DNA of 64,000 nucleotides, taken from NCBI RefSeq assembly GCF_014651815.1, contig NZ_BMXP01000011.1:1-64000 (forward strand), given 5' to 3'. The notes beneath the pieces are model-generated. The model saw nothing but the letters and a program-made list of their open reading frames with translations, was not told the origin of the DNA and searched no databases. This stretch comes from Alteromonas halophila (GTDB lineage Bacteria; Pseudomonadota; Gammaproteobacteria; Enterobacterales; Alteromonadaceae). The translations under genes and the position numbers were made by a program. Shown here in pieces: positions 1-7,465 of this stretch (positions within the stretch are counted from its first letter, which is position 1; each line of letters starts with the position of its first letter).

Positions 1-82
1 TAAGACGTTGATAGGCAGGATGTGGAAGCGTTGTAAGGCGTTAAGCTAACCTGTACTAATTGCCCGAGAGGCTTAACCATAC
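1..82 (+). rRNA. 23S rRNA, 3' end (partial)
   Basis: The sequence GATGTGGAAGCG, then GTTAAGCTAACC, GTACTAAT and GAGGCTTAACC follows the last ~80 nt of gammaproteobacterial 23S rRNA. The gene starts before the window, and the exact 3' end (about 80-85) is estimated by comparison with remembered E. coli sequence. Just beyond, CAACA (about 83-87) and TGTTG (about 104-108) could pair as part of the processing stem. Confidence 0.93.
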
Positions 83-215
83 AACACCCAAAAAGCTTTG
101 GATGTTGTAAGACAAGCTAAGAAATATGTAAGTAGAGTAGTAAGTTACTCGATAGATTGAATATCAGACTTTCCCGATTGTTATGTTATTGACGTAAGTC
201 GGTAACAACCAGTTT

Positions 216-255
216 TGTCTGGCGGCCATAGCGACGTGGCACACACCGCCAGACT
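216..255 (+). rRNA. 5S rRNA remnant with internal deletion
   Basis: TGTCTGGCGGCCATAGCG (216-233) is the usual 5' end of alteromonad 5S rRNA and CACACCGCCAGACT (242-255) the usual 3' end, but they are joined directly. About 75-80 nt of a normal ~115-120 nt molecule are missing, including loops B to E. The terminal helix (CTGGCGG with CCGCCAG) is intact. It lies where 5S is expected, after 23S and before a terminator. It should give no functional 5S; other rrn copies would have to supply it. An assembly error is possible. Confidence 0.8.
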
Positions 256-276
256 CCTAATTCGAAAAACAAAGAA

Positions 277-300
277 CCCCGCGAACGCGGGGTTTTTTGT
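277..300 (+). terminator. Intrinsic terminator of the rRNA operon
   Basis: CCCCGC (277-282), loop GAAC, GCGGGG (287-292), followed by TTTTTT (293-298). It closes the rRNA operon after the 5S remnant. Confidence 0.85.
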
Positions 301-1035
301 TTTTGGGACCAGCACTGACGTGCTACTCCCGCATAGCGAAACCTAACCCCTCGGACGTTGAATCGATGCATTCGGACACATCCATGTGGCGCAGTGCCAG
401 GGCGTACGTCCTGTACGCCCGTTCGTTCCTTTTGAGGTGACGTTAAGTCACCTCAAATTTGCTTCGCAAACCGGAGCCTCACCCATCCCTGGTGCACCGA
501 CCAGCTCGCACGTCCTGTGCTCGCGTTCATCACTTTATTCACCACTTCCTTGTGGTTCACCTGCTTACGCAGGCCAGCTAAAGCTGTTCAAACTGGTTCC
601 ATACCAGTTTGTCGGCGTGCCACTGGCACCCCTCGCTCGCTACGCTCACCGCTCTTCACCCCCATGTGAGAGTAGCACACCGCCAGAGGCTGTGTCGTTC
701 TTCACTTGGCGAATGCCATTGGGCATTCACCATGCTTCTGGCGAAGCACCGCTCTTCACCCGAGTGCGGGCCCAAGCCCCATGTGAGAGCTTGCTTTGCT
801 TAAAGTGAGGTACAAAAGTGAATCGAAGAAAGGCGTCATCCCGGAACGTGCGCAGCGCTTATCCGGGGCCCCCCTCCGTACAACCGTAGATAAAAAGTCG
901 GACAAAACTTTCACATGAGCATCATCGTCGGATTGAGTCACTTTTTTCTGTATTAGATGCATGATTAAAATAGAAGGTTGAACCTATACCCCGCGAGAGT
1001 GGTATCTAAGATAAAGCATTTCCAGAGAGTATATT
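301..1035. other. Gene-free stretch with a series of short hairpins
   Basis: No convincing gene. Perfect short inverted repeats follow one another: 311-324, 401-419 (GGCGTAC/GTACGCC), 431-457 (11-bp arms, loop GTTAA), 458-470, 541-556, 560-573, 590-610 (AAACTGG/CCAGTTT), 617-629, 711-728 (GAATGCC/GGCATTC), 734-747. The element CACCGCTCTTCACCC followed by CCATGTGAGAG occurs twice (647-672; 747-789 with an insert). The first copy continues into 5S 3' sequence. Around 838-865 CCGGA and TCCGG flank a REP-like segment. The open frame across 386-808 shows no protein-like features and is taken as spurious. Confidence 0.6.
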
Positions 1036-1560
1036 ATGAAAAAGTTGTTTTTCTTATTAGTGCCTTTACTACTGGTCGTGGGATGTTCAAGCCAATCTGA
1101 TTATCGTAAGGCGAAAAATGGTGGGTTTGGTTATACAGAAACAAAGCTGAGTGATACGCAGTTTCGGGTACATTTCAAAGCGCGGGGCTCTGATAAAGCC
1201 AAAGCTATGGATTACGCGATGTTACGGGCAGCTGAGTTAACGTTACTGGAAGGTTATGACTGGTTTACTGTCAATGATCGAGAGACCTTAGTGGATAAAG
1301 AATCAGTCAAAACAAGTCCCCAGGTCGGATTCAGTCAACGCTATGCGACCGTCACAGAGTGCGGAGCGTTAAGTTGCCGTACCACTCGCTATCCTACCAC
1401 CCAGTTTCAGACTGGAATTTTTGTAGGGGGCGCGGAAAAAAGCGAAATTGAAAGCATCCTTAGTATAAAAATGGGGAAGGGCACAATGCCTTCCGAAGGA
1501 AACAGTTTTGACGCCAGTTCGGTGAAAGCTAACCTTAGTCCTAAGGAACAAAGTAACTAA
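1036..1560 (+). CDS. Small lipoprotein, CC0125/CC1285-like
   Basis: A 174-residue exported lipoprotein of unknown function. The N terminus MKKLFFLLVPLLLVVGCSS is a lipoprotein signal with lipobox LVVGC, so Cys17 should be lipidated. The mature part has the pattern GYTETKLSDTQFRVHFKARG followed by a helix rich in Ala and Leu, which recalls the CC0125/CC1285 lipoprotein family (recalled, not searched). AGAGAG lies just before the ATG. It is probably monocistronic: an inverted repeat follows at 1588-1627. It sits upstream of the metallopeptide cluster but nothing ties the two functionally. Two cysteines occur in the segment TECGALSCRTT and could form a disulfide. Confidence 0.75.
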   Translation: MKKLFFLLVPLLLVVGCSSQSDYRKAKNGGFGYTETKLSDTQFRVHFKARGSDKAKAMDYAMLRAAELTLLEGYDWFTVNDRETLVDKESVKTSPQVGFSQRYATVTECGALSCRTTRYPTTQFQTGIFVGGAEKSEIESILSIKMGKGTMPSEGNSFDASSVKANLSPKEQSN

Positions 1561-1587
1561 GCTGTATAGCGAAGGAATATGTATCAT

Positions 1588-1627
1588 CTGGTCTCATACT
1601 TTGTGATCTAACTGATTGTGAGACCAG
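1588..1627 (+). terminator. Inverted repeat after the lipoprotein gene
   Basis: CTGGTCTCA (1588-1596) and TGAGACCAG (1619-1627) pair perfectly over 9 bp around a 22-nt loop. Only a weak T-run (CTTTG) follows, so this is either a poor terminator or a protected mRNA 3' end. Confidence 0.4.
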
Positions 1628-1797
1628 AGCTTTGTCTCAATTTATCTACTGTTAATCGCTCCATACCTAAATAAGTGTATTTAATCGTGCAAATGAATGC
1701 ACCCCTGTACGCCTGCCACCAATATCACTGCTACACTATCAGTGAAGGTTGGAAGACACATTCCTTCTGCATAACAAAGATAGCGTGAAATTGTTTT

Positions 1798-1809
1798 CTG
1801 TTTAAACAG
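1798..1809. promoter_or_regulatory. Perfect 12-bp palindrome upstream of hvfA
   Basis: CTGTTTAAACAG lies 62 bp before the hvfA start codon. It falls between a weak -35-like TTGTTT (1791-1796) and a weak -10-like TATATC (1815-1820; spacer 18). Its position would suit an operator, but no regulator is identified. Confidence 0.3.
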
Positions 1810-1871
1810 GTCTTTATATCCACACGTTTGTGTCGAAGAATGAAATTGTCAATCTCGTTGAGGAATTTGAA

Positions 1872-2324
1872 ATGAAACAAGTAAATAAAACATCAGTTGC
1901 GTCAGCGTTAGGTGCAGTAGTCATTGGATCACTGGCGTCGACTGCGGCGGTGGCGGACGCCAACCCTTTTGGCATGCAATCACTGGAATCAGGGTATAGC
2001 CAGTTTGCAGCCGAAGGCAAATATGGTGGTGATAAGGCCGAAAAAGAAGGGAAATGCGGCGAAGGAAAGTGTGGCGGTGACAAAGCTGCAAAAGAAGGTA
2101 AGTGCGGTGAAGGAAAGTGCGGCGGTGACAAGGCTGCAAAAGAAGGTAAATGCGGTGAAGGAAAGTGCGGCGGCGACAAAGCTGCAAAAGAAGGCAAGTG
2201 TGGTGAAGGAAAGTGCGGCGGTGACAAAGCTGCAAAAGAAGGTAAATGCGGCGAAGGAAAGTGTGGCGGCGATAAAGCTGCAAAAGAAGGTAAATGCGGT
2301 GAAGGTAAGTGCGGCAGCATGTAA
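1872..2324 (+). CDS. hvfA: HvfA-like RiPP metallophore precursor with 12 EGKCG motifs
   Basis: A 150-residue secreted precursor peptide. Residues 1-28 form a Sec signal (MKQVNKT, hydrophobic core, cleavage near AVA-DA). A short leader with NPF and ESGYSQFA follows, then one EGKYG unit, then six near-identical 16-residue repeats (EGKCGEGKCGGDKAAK), giving twelve EGKCG motifs and 12 Cys. In the Haemophilus HvfA family, EGKCG cysteines are converted to oxazolone/thioamide groups by HvfB-HvfC and bind copper; that the same happens here is inferred. The ATG at 1872 follows TTGAGGAATTTGA. A GTG at 1830 would add residues that spoil the signal peptide. A terminator-like hairpin separates it from hvfB. 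The repeat number may vary between strains. Confidence 0.88.
   Translation: MKQVNKTSVASALGAVVIGSLASTAAVADANPFGMQSLESGYSQFAAEGKYGGDKAEKEGKCGEGKCGGDKAAKEGKCGEGKCGGDKAAKEGKCGEGKCGGDKAAKEGKCGEGKCGGDKAAKEGKCGEGKCGGDKAAKEGKCGEGKCGSM
2046..2315 (+). repeat. 48-bp tandem repeat inside hvfA (5 full units plus 30 bp)
   Basis: Units start at 2046, 2094, 2142, 2190, 2238 and 2286; the last stops after 30 bp. Each encodes EGKCGEGKCGGDKAAK. The first unit differs slightly before it (AEK for AAK). Differences among units are mostly synonymous third positions (GGT/GGC, TGC/TGT, AAA/AAG), so the peptide is kept while the DNA drifts. A degenerate half-unit (EGKYGGDKAEK) precedes at 2013-2045. Confidence 0.95.
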
Positions 2325-2333
2325 CCAACCGGG

Positions 2334-2365
2334 GTTACGCTCCGAACGGGGCGTAACAGCTTTTT
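2334..2365 (+). terminator. Hairpin with T-run between hvfA and hvfB
   Basis: GTTACGCTCC (2334-2343), loop GAAC, GGGGCGTAAC (2348-2357), a 10-bp stem with one G-T pair, then AGCTTTTT. It lies 10 nt after the hvfA stop and 29 nt before the hvfB start. Partial termination here would give more precursor mRNA than maturase mRNA. Confidence 0.75.
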
Positions 2366-2393
2366 AATCTGTTCATTACCCGTGGAGTTGTAA

Positions 2394-3242
2394 GTGTTAA
2401 GTAATATTACCGGGGCGGGGCTGGGGCTTCGTCGCGAAATGATGGATGAGCTTCTTCCGTCTCTGCCCTCGGAGGTAGACTTTTGGGAGGTTGCGCCTGA
2501 AAACTGGATCCCATTTGGTGGAAAGTTTGAACAGCAGTTCTCAGCCTGCCGGGCGCAGGCACCGTTTAGCACCCACGGATTGTCATTGTCTATCGGCAGT
2601 ACAGACAAGCTGGATGTGAGATTTTTAAAAGCACTACGGCAGTTTTTGAATAAACATGAGATCCCGCTTTACAGCGAGCACCTGAGTTACTGCTCAAGTA
2701 ATGGACACATGTATGACCTGATGCCTATACCGTTCACCGAAGAGGCGGTGATGCATGTAGCTGAGCGTATTCGGCAGGTGCAGGATATCCTGGAGCGTCC
2801 TCTGGTACTGGAGAATGTGTCCTACTATCTTGCGCCTGGTCAGGAGATGACAGAGCTGGCATTTACTCAGGCCGTACTTGCTGAGTCTGGCTGTAACATG
2901 CTGCTTGATGTAAATAACCTTTACGTCAACAGCATAAATCACAGATATGATGCTGATGCGTTTTTAAAGGCCCTGCCGTCAGACAAAATTGTATACGGGC
3001 ACATCGCGGGTCATTTTGATGAAGCAGAAGATTTGAAAGTAGATACACACGGCGCTGATGTCATTGAACCTGTATGGGCACTTCTGCAAAAGGCGTATGA
3101 CTATCATGGTGTATTCCCCACACTGCTGGAACGAGATTTTAATATCCCTCCCATGGCGGAATTATTGAAGGAAGTTCGCCGGATAAAGTCACTTCAGCAG
3201 CAGTATGTAACCGGTGTTAGATCACAGCAGGCAACTGCATGA
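2394..3242 (+). CDS. hvfB: HvfB-like MNIO (DUF692) RiPP maturase
   Basis: A 282-residue protein of the multinuclear non-heme iron oxidase family (DUF692/MbnB-like TIM barrel). Visible family landmarks, probably iron ligands, are SEHLSY near residue 100, LENVSYY near 142, LLDVNNLYVN near 170, YGHIAGH near 200, DTHGADV near 218 and LLERD near 246. Members of this family modify precursor cysteines using iron and O2; the substrate here should be the preceding HvfA-like peptide. The start is GTG with GGAG 6 nt upstream. Its stop overlaps the start of the DUF2063 gene, so the two are translationally coupled. Confidence 0.9.
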   Translation: MLSNITGAGLGLRREMMDELLPSLPSEVDFWEVAPENWIPFGGKFEQQFSACRAQAPFSTHGLSLSIGSTDKLDVRFLKALRQFLNKHEIPLYSEHLSYCSSNGHMYDLMPIPFTEEAVMHVAERIRQVQDILERPLVLENVSYYLAPGQEMTELAFTQAVLAESGCNMLLDVNNLYVNSINHRYDADAFLKALPSDKIVYGHIAGHFDEAEDLKVDTHGADVIEPVWALLQKAYDYHGVFPTLLERDFNIPPMAELLKEVRRIKSLQQQYVTGVRSQQATA

Positions 3243-3991
3243 CACAGAGTTTCAGAGAGATACAAAAGGAGTTTGTAAGCGCAGTACGAAGCCCGGCTTT
3301 ATCGCAAAACAAGAGCGACGAAGAACAACGTCGCATGGGCGTATACCAGTCTCTTTTTTTTAATAATATAAATAATTTTCTCCAGTCAGGCTTTCCGGTA
3401 CTTCACAGCATTCTGGACAACACGACCTGGTCGAGGGTTGTCAGAGATTTTTTTAGTGATCATGCCTGCAGAAGTCCTTACTTTGCTGAAATTAGTAAAG
3501 AGTTTGTTGAATATTTGTCGTCGGAACCTGCATGCCTTAGCCTGTTACCCCCGTTTGCCAGTGAACTGGCGCATTACGAATGGCTTGAACTTGATGTGAG
3601 CATTCGCCGTGCACCGGCGTGCCACACCCAGCAAACTCAGGGAGTCGTTATGTCACCCTTTGCGTCGCTGGTTTCCTATGCTTATCCGGTTCACCTGATC
3701 GGCGAGGATTATTTGCCCGATGAACCGTCTGGCGATCGCCATTACTATGTGGTTTATCGACAACAGGATTACAGTGTTCAGTTTCTTCAGGTCAATGCAA
3801 TGACAGCCATGTTACTGCAACTTTTAGCTTCGGCGAATGAACAGCTTAGCGAAAAACATCTTACCGAGCAGCTCCGTGAGGCAGCACCTCAGATCGCGCC
3901 TGACGTACTAACAAAGGGTGTTTCTGACACACTGACTCAAATGCGCGAGAAAGGCGTCATCCTCCCGGCAGACAAACCCCTCGATCTATAA
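3239..3991 (+). CDS. hvfC: HvfC-like DUF2063 partner of the MNIO maturase
   Basis: A 250-residue protein with the DUF2063 pattern: an N-terminal helical domain (FREIQKEFVSAVR, then RRMGVYQSLFFNNINNFLQSGFPVL) and a C-terminal winged-helix-like part ending in GVILPADKPLDL. In MbnC/HvfC-type systems this subunit recruits the precursor leader and is required for maturase activity. Its ATG overlaps the hvfB stop by 4 nt. No DoxX-like hvfX or sigma/anti-sigma gene follows, so the cluster here is the minimal three-gene form. Confidence 0.85.
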   Translation: MTQSFREIQKEFVSAVRSPALSQNKSDEEQRRMGVYQSLFFNNINNFLQSGFPVLHSILDNTTWSRVVRDFFSDHACRSPYFAEISKEFVEYLSSEPACLSLLPPFASELAHYEWLELDVSIRRAPACHTQQTQGVVMSPFASLVSYAYPVHLIGEDYLPDEPSGDRHYYVVYRQQDYSVQFLQVNAMTAMLLQLLASANEQLSEKHLTEQLREAAPQIAPDVLTKGVSDTLTQMREKGVILPADKPLDL

Positions 3992-4079
3992 ACTTCCTGC
4001 GAACAGGTCTGTCATTCCTGCGGGGTTTCGATTACCATTTACACCCATTTTTTCAGAGCAAGTGATCTAGGTTGTAATC

Positions 4080-4202
4080 ATGGCTGACAACTCCGAATTT
4101 AAAGAGGTATACAATAAATGGTATTTCCTCGGTTCGCTGGTAACGCTGCTAGCGTTTCCGTTGCTGCATATAATTTGCGGCTGGTTTACCTTTTGGCTGT
4201 AA
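4080..4202 (+). CDS. 40-residue membrane miniprotein
   Basis: An ATG opens a 40-codon frame: a charged N terminus (MADNSEFKEVYNKWYFLG) followed by one hydrophobic segment (SLVTLLAFPLLHIICGWFTFWL) that reaches the C terminus. This is a plausible single-span inner-membrane protein with the N terminus in the cytoplasm. It ends 17 nt before apt on the same strand and may be co-transcribed with it. I do not recognise the family. No strong ribosome-binding site is seen (AAGTGATCTAGG lies upstream). Confidence 0.55.
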   Translation: MADNSEFKEVYNKWYFLGSLVTLLAFPLLHIICGWFTFWL

Positions 4203-4219
4203 CGAGATAGGTTTTTGTT

Positions 4220-4756
4220 GTGACTGCCGAATATATTAAATCAGTGGTAAAGAGTGTGCCGGACTACCCTAAACCCGGCATCATGTTTCGTGACGTAACC
4301 AGTGTTCTTGAAGACCACAAAGCCTTTAGTAGTTGTATATCGCTGCTGGTAGACAAATACCAGGGCATGGGTTTTGATAAAATTGCGGGTACTGAAGCCC
4401 GCGGCTTTTTGTTTGGCGCGCCGTTGGCCATCGAGATGGGGATTGGCTTTGTACCGGTACGCAAGCCAAACAAACTGCCTCGTGAGGTCGTGAGTGAAAG
4501 CTACGAACTGGAATATGGTATGGACACCCTGGAGATCCATAAAGATGCCATCCAGCAAGGTGATAAAGTACTGCTTATAGATGATCTGCTGGCAACGGGC
4601 GGCACGATTGAAGCATCGGCCAAACTTATAAGGGCACTGGGCGGTGAGGTCGAGCACGCCGGATTTGTGATCGGGTTACCTTCTTTAAAAGGGCACGAAA
4701 GGCTTAGTGAAATTGGCGTCGAGTCCTTTACAATCTGTGATTTCGACGGTGAATAA
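4220..4756 (+). CDS. apt: Adenine phosphoribosyltransferase
   Basis: A 178-residue enzyme that converts adenine and PRPP to AMP in purine salvage. The PRPP-binding loop [13 protein letters not shown] is at residues 117-129; the type-I PRTase features GTEARGF (57-63) and PVRKPNKLP (79-87) are present. Length and ends match the family. The start is GTG at 4220. It begins the conserved run apt-dnaX-ybaB-recR and ends 15 nt before dnaX. Confidence 0.95.
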   Translation: MTAEYIKSVVKSVPDYPKPGIMFRDVTSVLEDHKAFSSCISLLVDKYQGMGFDKIAGTEARGFLFGAPLAIEMGIGFVPVRKPNKLPREVVSESYELEYGMDTLEIHKDAIQQGDKVLLIDDLLATGGTIEASAKLIRALGGEVEHAGFVIGLPSLKGHERLSEIGVESFTICDFDGE

Positions 4757-4771
4757 GGTAACGCTTTACAT

Positions 4772-7081
4772 ATGAGCTATCAGGTACTGGCAAGAAAGTG
4801 GCGCCCCGGGAAATTTGCTGAATTAGTCGGGCAGGAGCATGTTGTTGCAGCCATATCTAATGCGCTGGACAACAATCGGCTTCACCACGCGTATCTGTTT
4901 ACAGGTACCCGGGGGGTGGGCAAAACCACGATCGCCAGGATCTTTTCCAAAAGCCTGAACTGCGAACAGGGACAAAGTGCGCATCCGTGTGGTGTATGCG
5001 ATACCTGTAAAGAAATAGAGCAGGGAAATTATGTTGATTTACTGGAAATTGACGCAGCCTCACGAACCAAAGTCGAGGATACCCGTGAACTGCTTGATAA
5101 TGTCCAGTACCGTCCTACCCGTGGCCGCTTCAAGGTTTATCTGATAGACGAAGTGCATATGCTTTCCAAGCATAGTTTTAATGCCCTGCTGAAAACACTG
5201 GAAGAGCCACCACCGCATGTTAAGTTTCTGTTGGCTACGACGGATCCGCAGAAGCTGCCGGTAACGATTTTATCGCGGTGTTTGCAGTTCAACCTCAAGG
5301 CGTTATCCCGCGAACAAATTACTCATCAGTTGCGTCATATTCTCGAGGCGGAAGCCGTTCCGTTGGAATCGTCGGCCCTGGTGTTATTAGCAAAAGCGGC
5401 TCAGGGCAGCATGCGTGATGCGCTAAGCCTGACTGATCAGGCCATTGCGCAGGGTGACGGCCAGGTAAGCCAGGCTGTCGTTACTGACATGCTTGGGTTA
5501 ATGGACAGAAATCAGCTATTGAAACTGCTACATGCGCTGATCACAAAAACACCGCAGGATGTCCTATCAATTGTGGATGATATGGCGCAACAGGCCCCCG
5601 ACTATGGTCAGTTGCTTTCTGAATTAAGCAGCATACTTCACCAGATTGCGCTGACCCAGTGGGTACCGGATGCATGCAAACTGGAGACAACGTCAGCCAG
5701 AGCCATCTATCAGCTCGCGAAATCTGTAACAGCAGAGCAAGTGCAGTTGTATTATCAGATAGCCCTGCACGGCAAGCGCGATTTACCTTTAGCGCCAGAC
5801 GGACGCTCAGCGCTGGAAATGACATTGCTGCGAATGATGTCCTTTGCTCCAGCCTCACCGGTTTCTGACACAGAGTCTGTGATCAGTGATGAACCAGTAT
5901 CAATGCCTTCAGATCCTCAAACTGCCAGCTCTGAAGAAGCGCAGGCACAGGCAGATAATCCGTCACACCAGCAGGATAAACCTCCTGAACCCGAATCACG
6001 TCCGGATGAAGAGACGAACAACACGCTTGCTGCCTCCTCAGCTGTTGAAGAGGAGCACGCGACCACTTCGCTCACGGCGACACCAACATCTGAGGGGCAG
6101 GATGAAAAGCCTGTGGAGACTGAGACTCAGGCTGCGGGGGAGAGAGCAGATGCACCAGCGCCGGAGACAGGTGTATCAGATGAGCCGAACGCACAACATG
6201 GTGTCGAACCCAACGACTATCCGCCGCTTTCAGCCTACGAGGATGATCCGGTCACGGCGATGCAAGACGACAATGTGCCCGAACCACCTGTCGCCGAAGA
6301 GGAGCCACAGACGCCTGCACAGGAGGAAGAACGCCTTTCCAATACTGAAGCGATGCTGGCTTTGAGACAACAGTTTAAAAAGCCACGCCAGGGGGGAGAG
6401 GAAACGTCGCCAAAAAAGCCTGAAGCGCCGGAAACGGCTCAGGCAGAGGTTGCGTCCCATATTGCGGATACCCTTTCGCACGCAAGCGACCACGCACCGG
6501 CAGATACGCAGCTGACACCTGTCGAACCGATAGCTACACATAAGACACCAGGTGTGCCGCCCAAAGAGGTTTCACAAGCCGAGTCTGATGAAGACACGCC
6601 ACCATGGGATGAGCCGTCGTCTCAATCCCCCCCCCAGAGCAACGTGCAGTCGGTACCCGAATCAATTCCGGCCTTTCTGGAGAGCGGAGAAAAGGTGCTG
6701 CATGCCAGTCAGATTGACGCCTGGAGTCACCTTGTTGAACAAATGCCGATTGCTGGACTGCTTAAACAACTGGCACTGCACTCGTCTTTTTCGCGACAGG
6801 ATGATGAAGTGGTGCTTGAACTTGATCAAAATCAGGCCCATTTACTTAATGAAAGCAGTCAGCAGCAACTGCTGGATGCACTTAAACACGCGTTGGGTGA
6901 AAGTATTACCCTGAAAATGTCAGCAGGCGAACCGGCTGTGACACCGTTTGTCTTGCAACAACAGATTACCGACATGCGCATGGCACATGCAAAAACCGTT
7001 GTCAGTAATGATGACGTTATCCAGTCATTGCTATCGACGTTTGAGGCAGATGTTATGCCAGACTCAGTAAAGCCACGTTGA
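4772..7081 (+). CDS. dnaX: DNA polymerase III subunits gamma/tau
   Basis: A 769-residue clamp-loader ATPase. Walker A GTRGVGKTT is at 45-53, a zinc-binding Cys set at 64-82 (CEQ...CGVCDTC), and Walker B LIDEVHML near 124-131. Domains I-III end near residue 360. A very long acidic Pro/Glu/Thr-rich linker (about 370-640) precedes the C-terminal domain (about 650-760) that in tau binds the polymerase alpha subunit. The protein is longer than E. coli tau (643) because of the linker. The exact E. coli A-AAA-AAG slip site is absent: CAG TTT AAA AAG occurs at 6371. A nine-C run (6627-6635) within the linker is an alternative slippage site. Confidence 0.95.
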   Translation: MSYQVLARKWRPGKFAELVGQEHVVAAISNALDNNRLHHAYLFTGTRGVGKTTIARIFSKSLNCEQGQSAHPCGVCDTCKEIEQGNYVDLLEIDAASRTKVEDTRELLDNVQYRPTRGRFKVYLIDEVHMLSKHSFNALLKTLEEPPPHVKFLLATTDPQKLPVTILSRCLQFNLKALSREQITHQLRHILEAEAVPLESSALVLLAKAAQGSMRDALSLTDQAIAQGDGQVSQAVVTDMLGLMDRNQLLKLLHALITKTPQDVLSIVDDMAQQAPDYGQLLSELSSILHQIALTQWVPDACKLETTSARAIYQLAKSVTAEQVQLYYQIALHGKRDLPLAPDGRSALEMTLLRMMSFAPASPVSDTESVISDEPVSMPSDPQTASSEEAQAQADNPSHQQDKPPEPESRPDEETNNTLAASSAVEEEHATTSLTATPTSEGQDEKPVETETQAAGERADAPAPETGVSDEPNAQHGVEPNDYPPLSAYEDDPVTAMQDDNVPEPPVAEEEPQTPAQEEERLSNTEAMLALRQQFKKPRQGGEETSPKKPEAPETAQAEVASHIADTLSHASDHAPADTQLTPVEPIATHKTPGVPPKEVSQAESDEDTPPWDEPSSQSPPQSNVQSVPESIPAFLESGEKVLHASQIDAWSHLVEQMPIAGLLKQLALHSSFSRQDDEVVLELDQNQAHLLNESSQQQLLDALKHALGESITLKMSAGEPAVTPFVLQQQITDMRMAHAKTVVSNDDVIQSLLSTFEADVMPDSVKPR

Positions 7082-7120
7082 GAGCGATAATAATCAACCA
7101 TTAATTAAGCGAGTAAGAGT

Positions 7121-7447
7121 ATGTTTAAAGGCGGAATGGGAAATATGATGAAGCAGGCGCAGCAAATGCAGGAGCGCATGCAGAAAGTCCAGGAAGAGCT
7201 GGCTAACCTTGAAGTAACCGGCGAAGCGGGTGCAGGTATGGTGAAAATTACGCTTACCTGTAACCATAATGTACGTCGGGTTGATATCGACCCATCTCTG
7301 ATGGACGACGATAAAGATATGCTGGAAGATCTGATCGCGGCAGCCTTTAATGACGGTGTTCGTCGTATTCAGGAAACCAGCAAAGAGAAAATGGGTGACG
7401 TTACCGGCGGTATGCCACTGCCTCCTGGCTTCAAAATGCCGTTTTAA
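7121..7447 (+). CDS. ybaB: YbaB/EbfC nucleoid-associated protein
   Basis: A 108-residue small DNA-binding protein. It has the typical family opening [27 protein letters not shown] and the G-rich C terminus [13 protein letters not shown]. Members form dimers that bind DNA and the nucleoid. It lies between dnaX (39 nt before) and recR (18 nt after), the usual order across gammaproteobacteria, probably in one transcript. Confidence 0.95.
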   Translation: MFKGGMGNMMKQAQQMQERMQKVQEELANLEVTGEAGAGMVKITLTCNHNVRRVDIDPSLMDDDKDMLEDLIAAAFNDGVRRIQETSKEKMGDVTGGMPLPPGFKMPF

Positions 7448-7465
7448 CCGGCAGGTACGTTTATA

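Noticed and set aside
386..808. 140-codon open frame downstream of the rRNA operon
   Set aside because: It runs through the hairpin field and 5S fragments; composition is Pro/Ser/His-rich, there is no ribosome-binding site or recognisable fold.
2046..2315. 48-bp direct repeats as a CRISPR array
   Set aside because: The repeats are contiguous without spacers and encode a periodic peptide in frame.
1814..2608. 264-codon open frame on the minus strand, with SPPHFPSPHLPSFAAL repeats
   Set aside because: It is the antisense reading of the hvfA repeats and ends inside hvfB. The plus frame has signal peptide, known motifs and a good ribosome-binding site.
6371..6382. E. coli-like frameshift site at CAG TTT AAA AAG in dnaX
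   Set aside because: The heptamer in frame is T-AAA-AAG, not A-AAA-AAG, so the P-site codon would not re-pair well.
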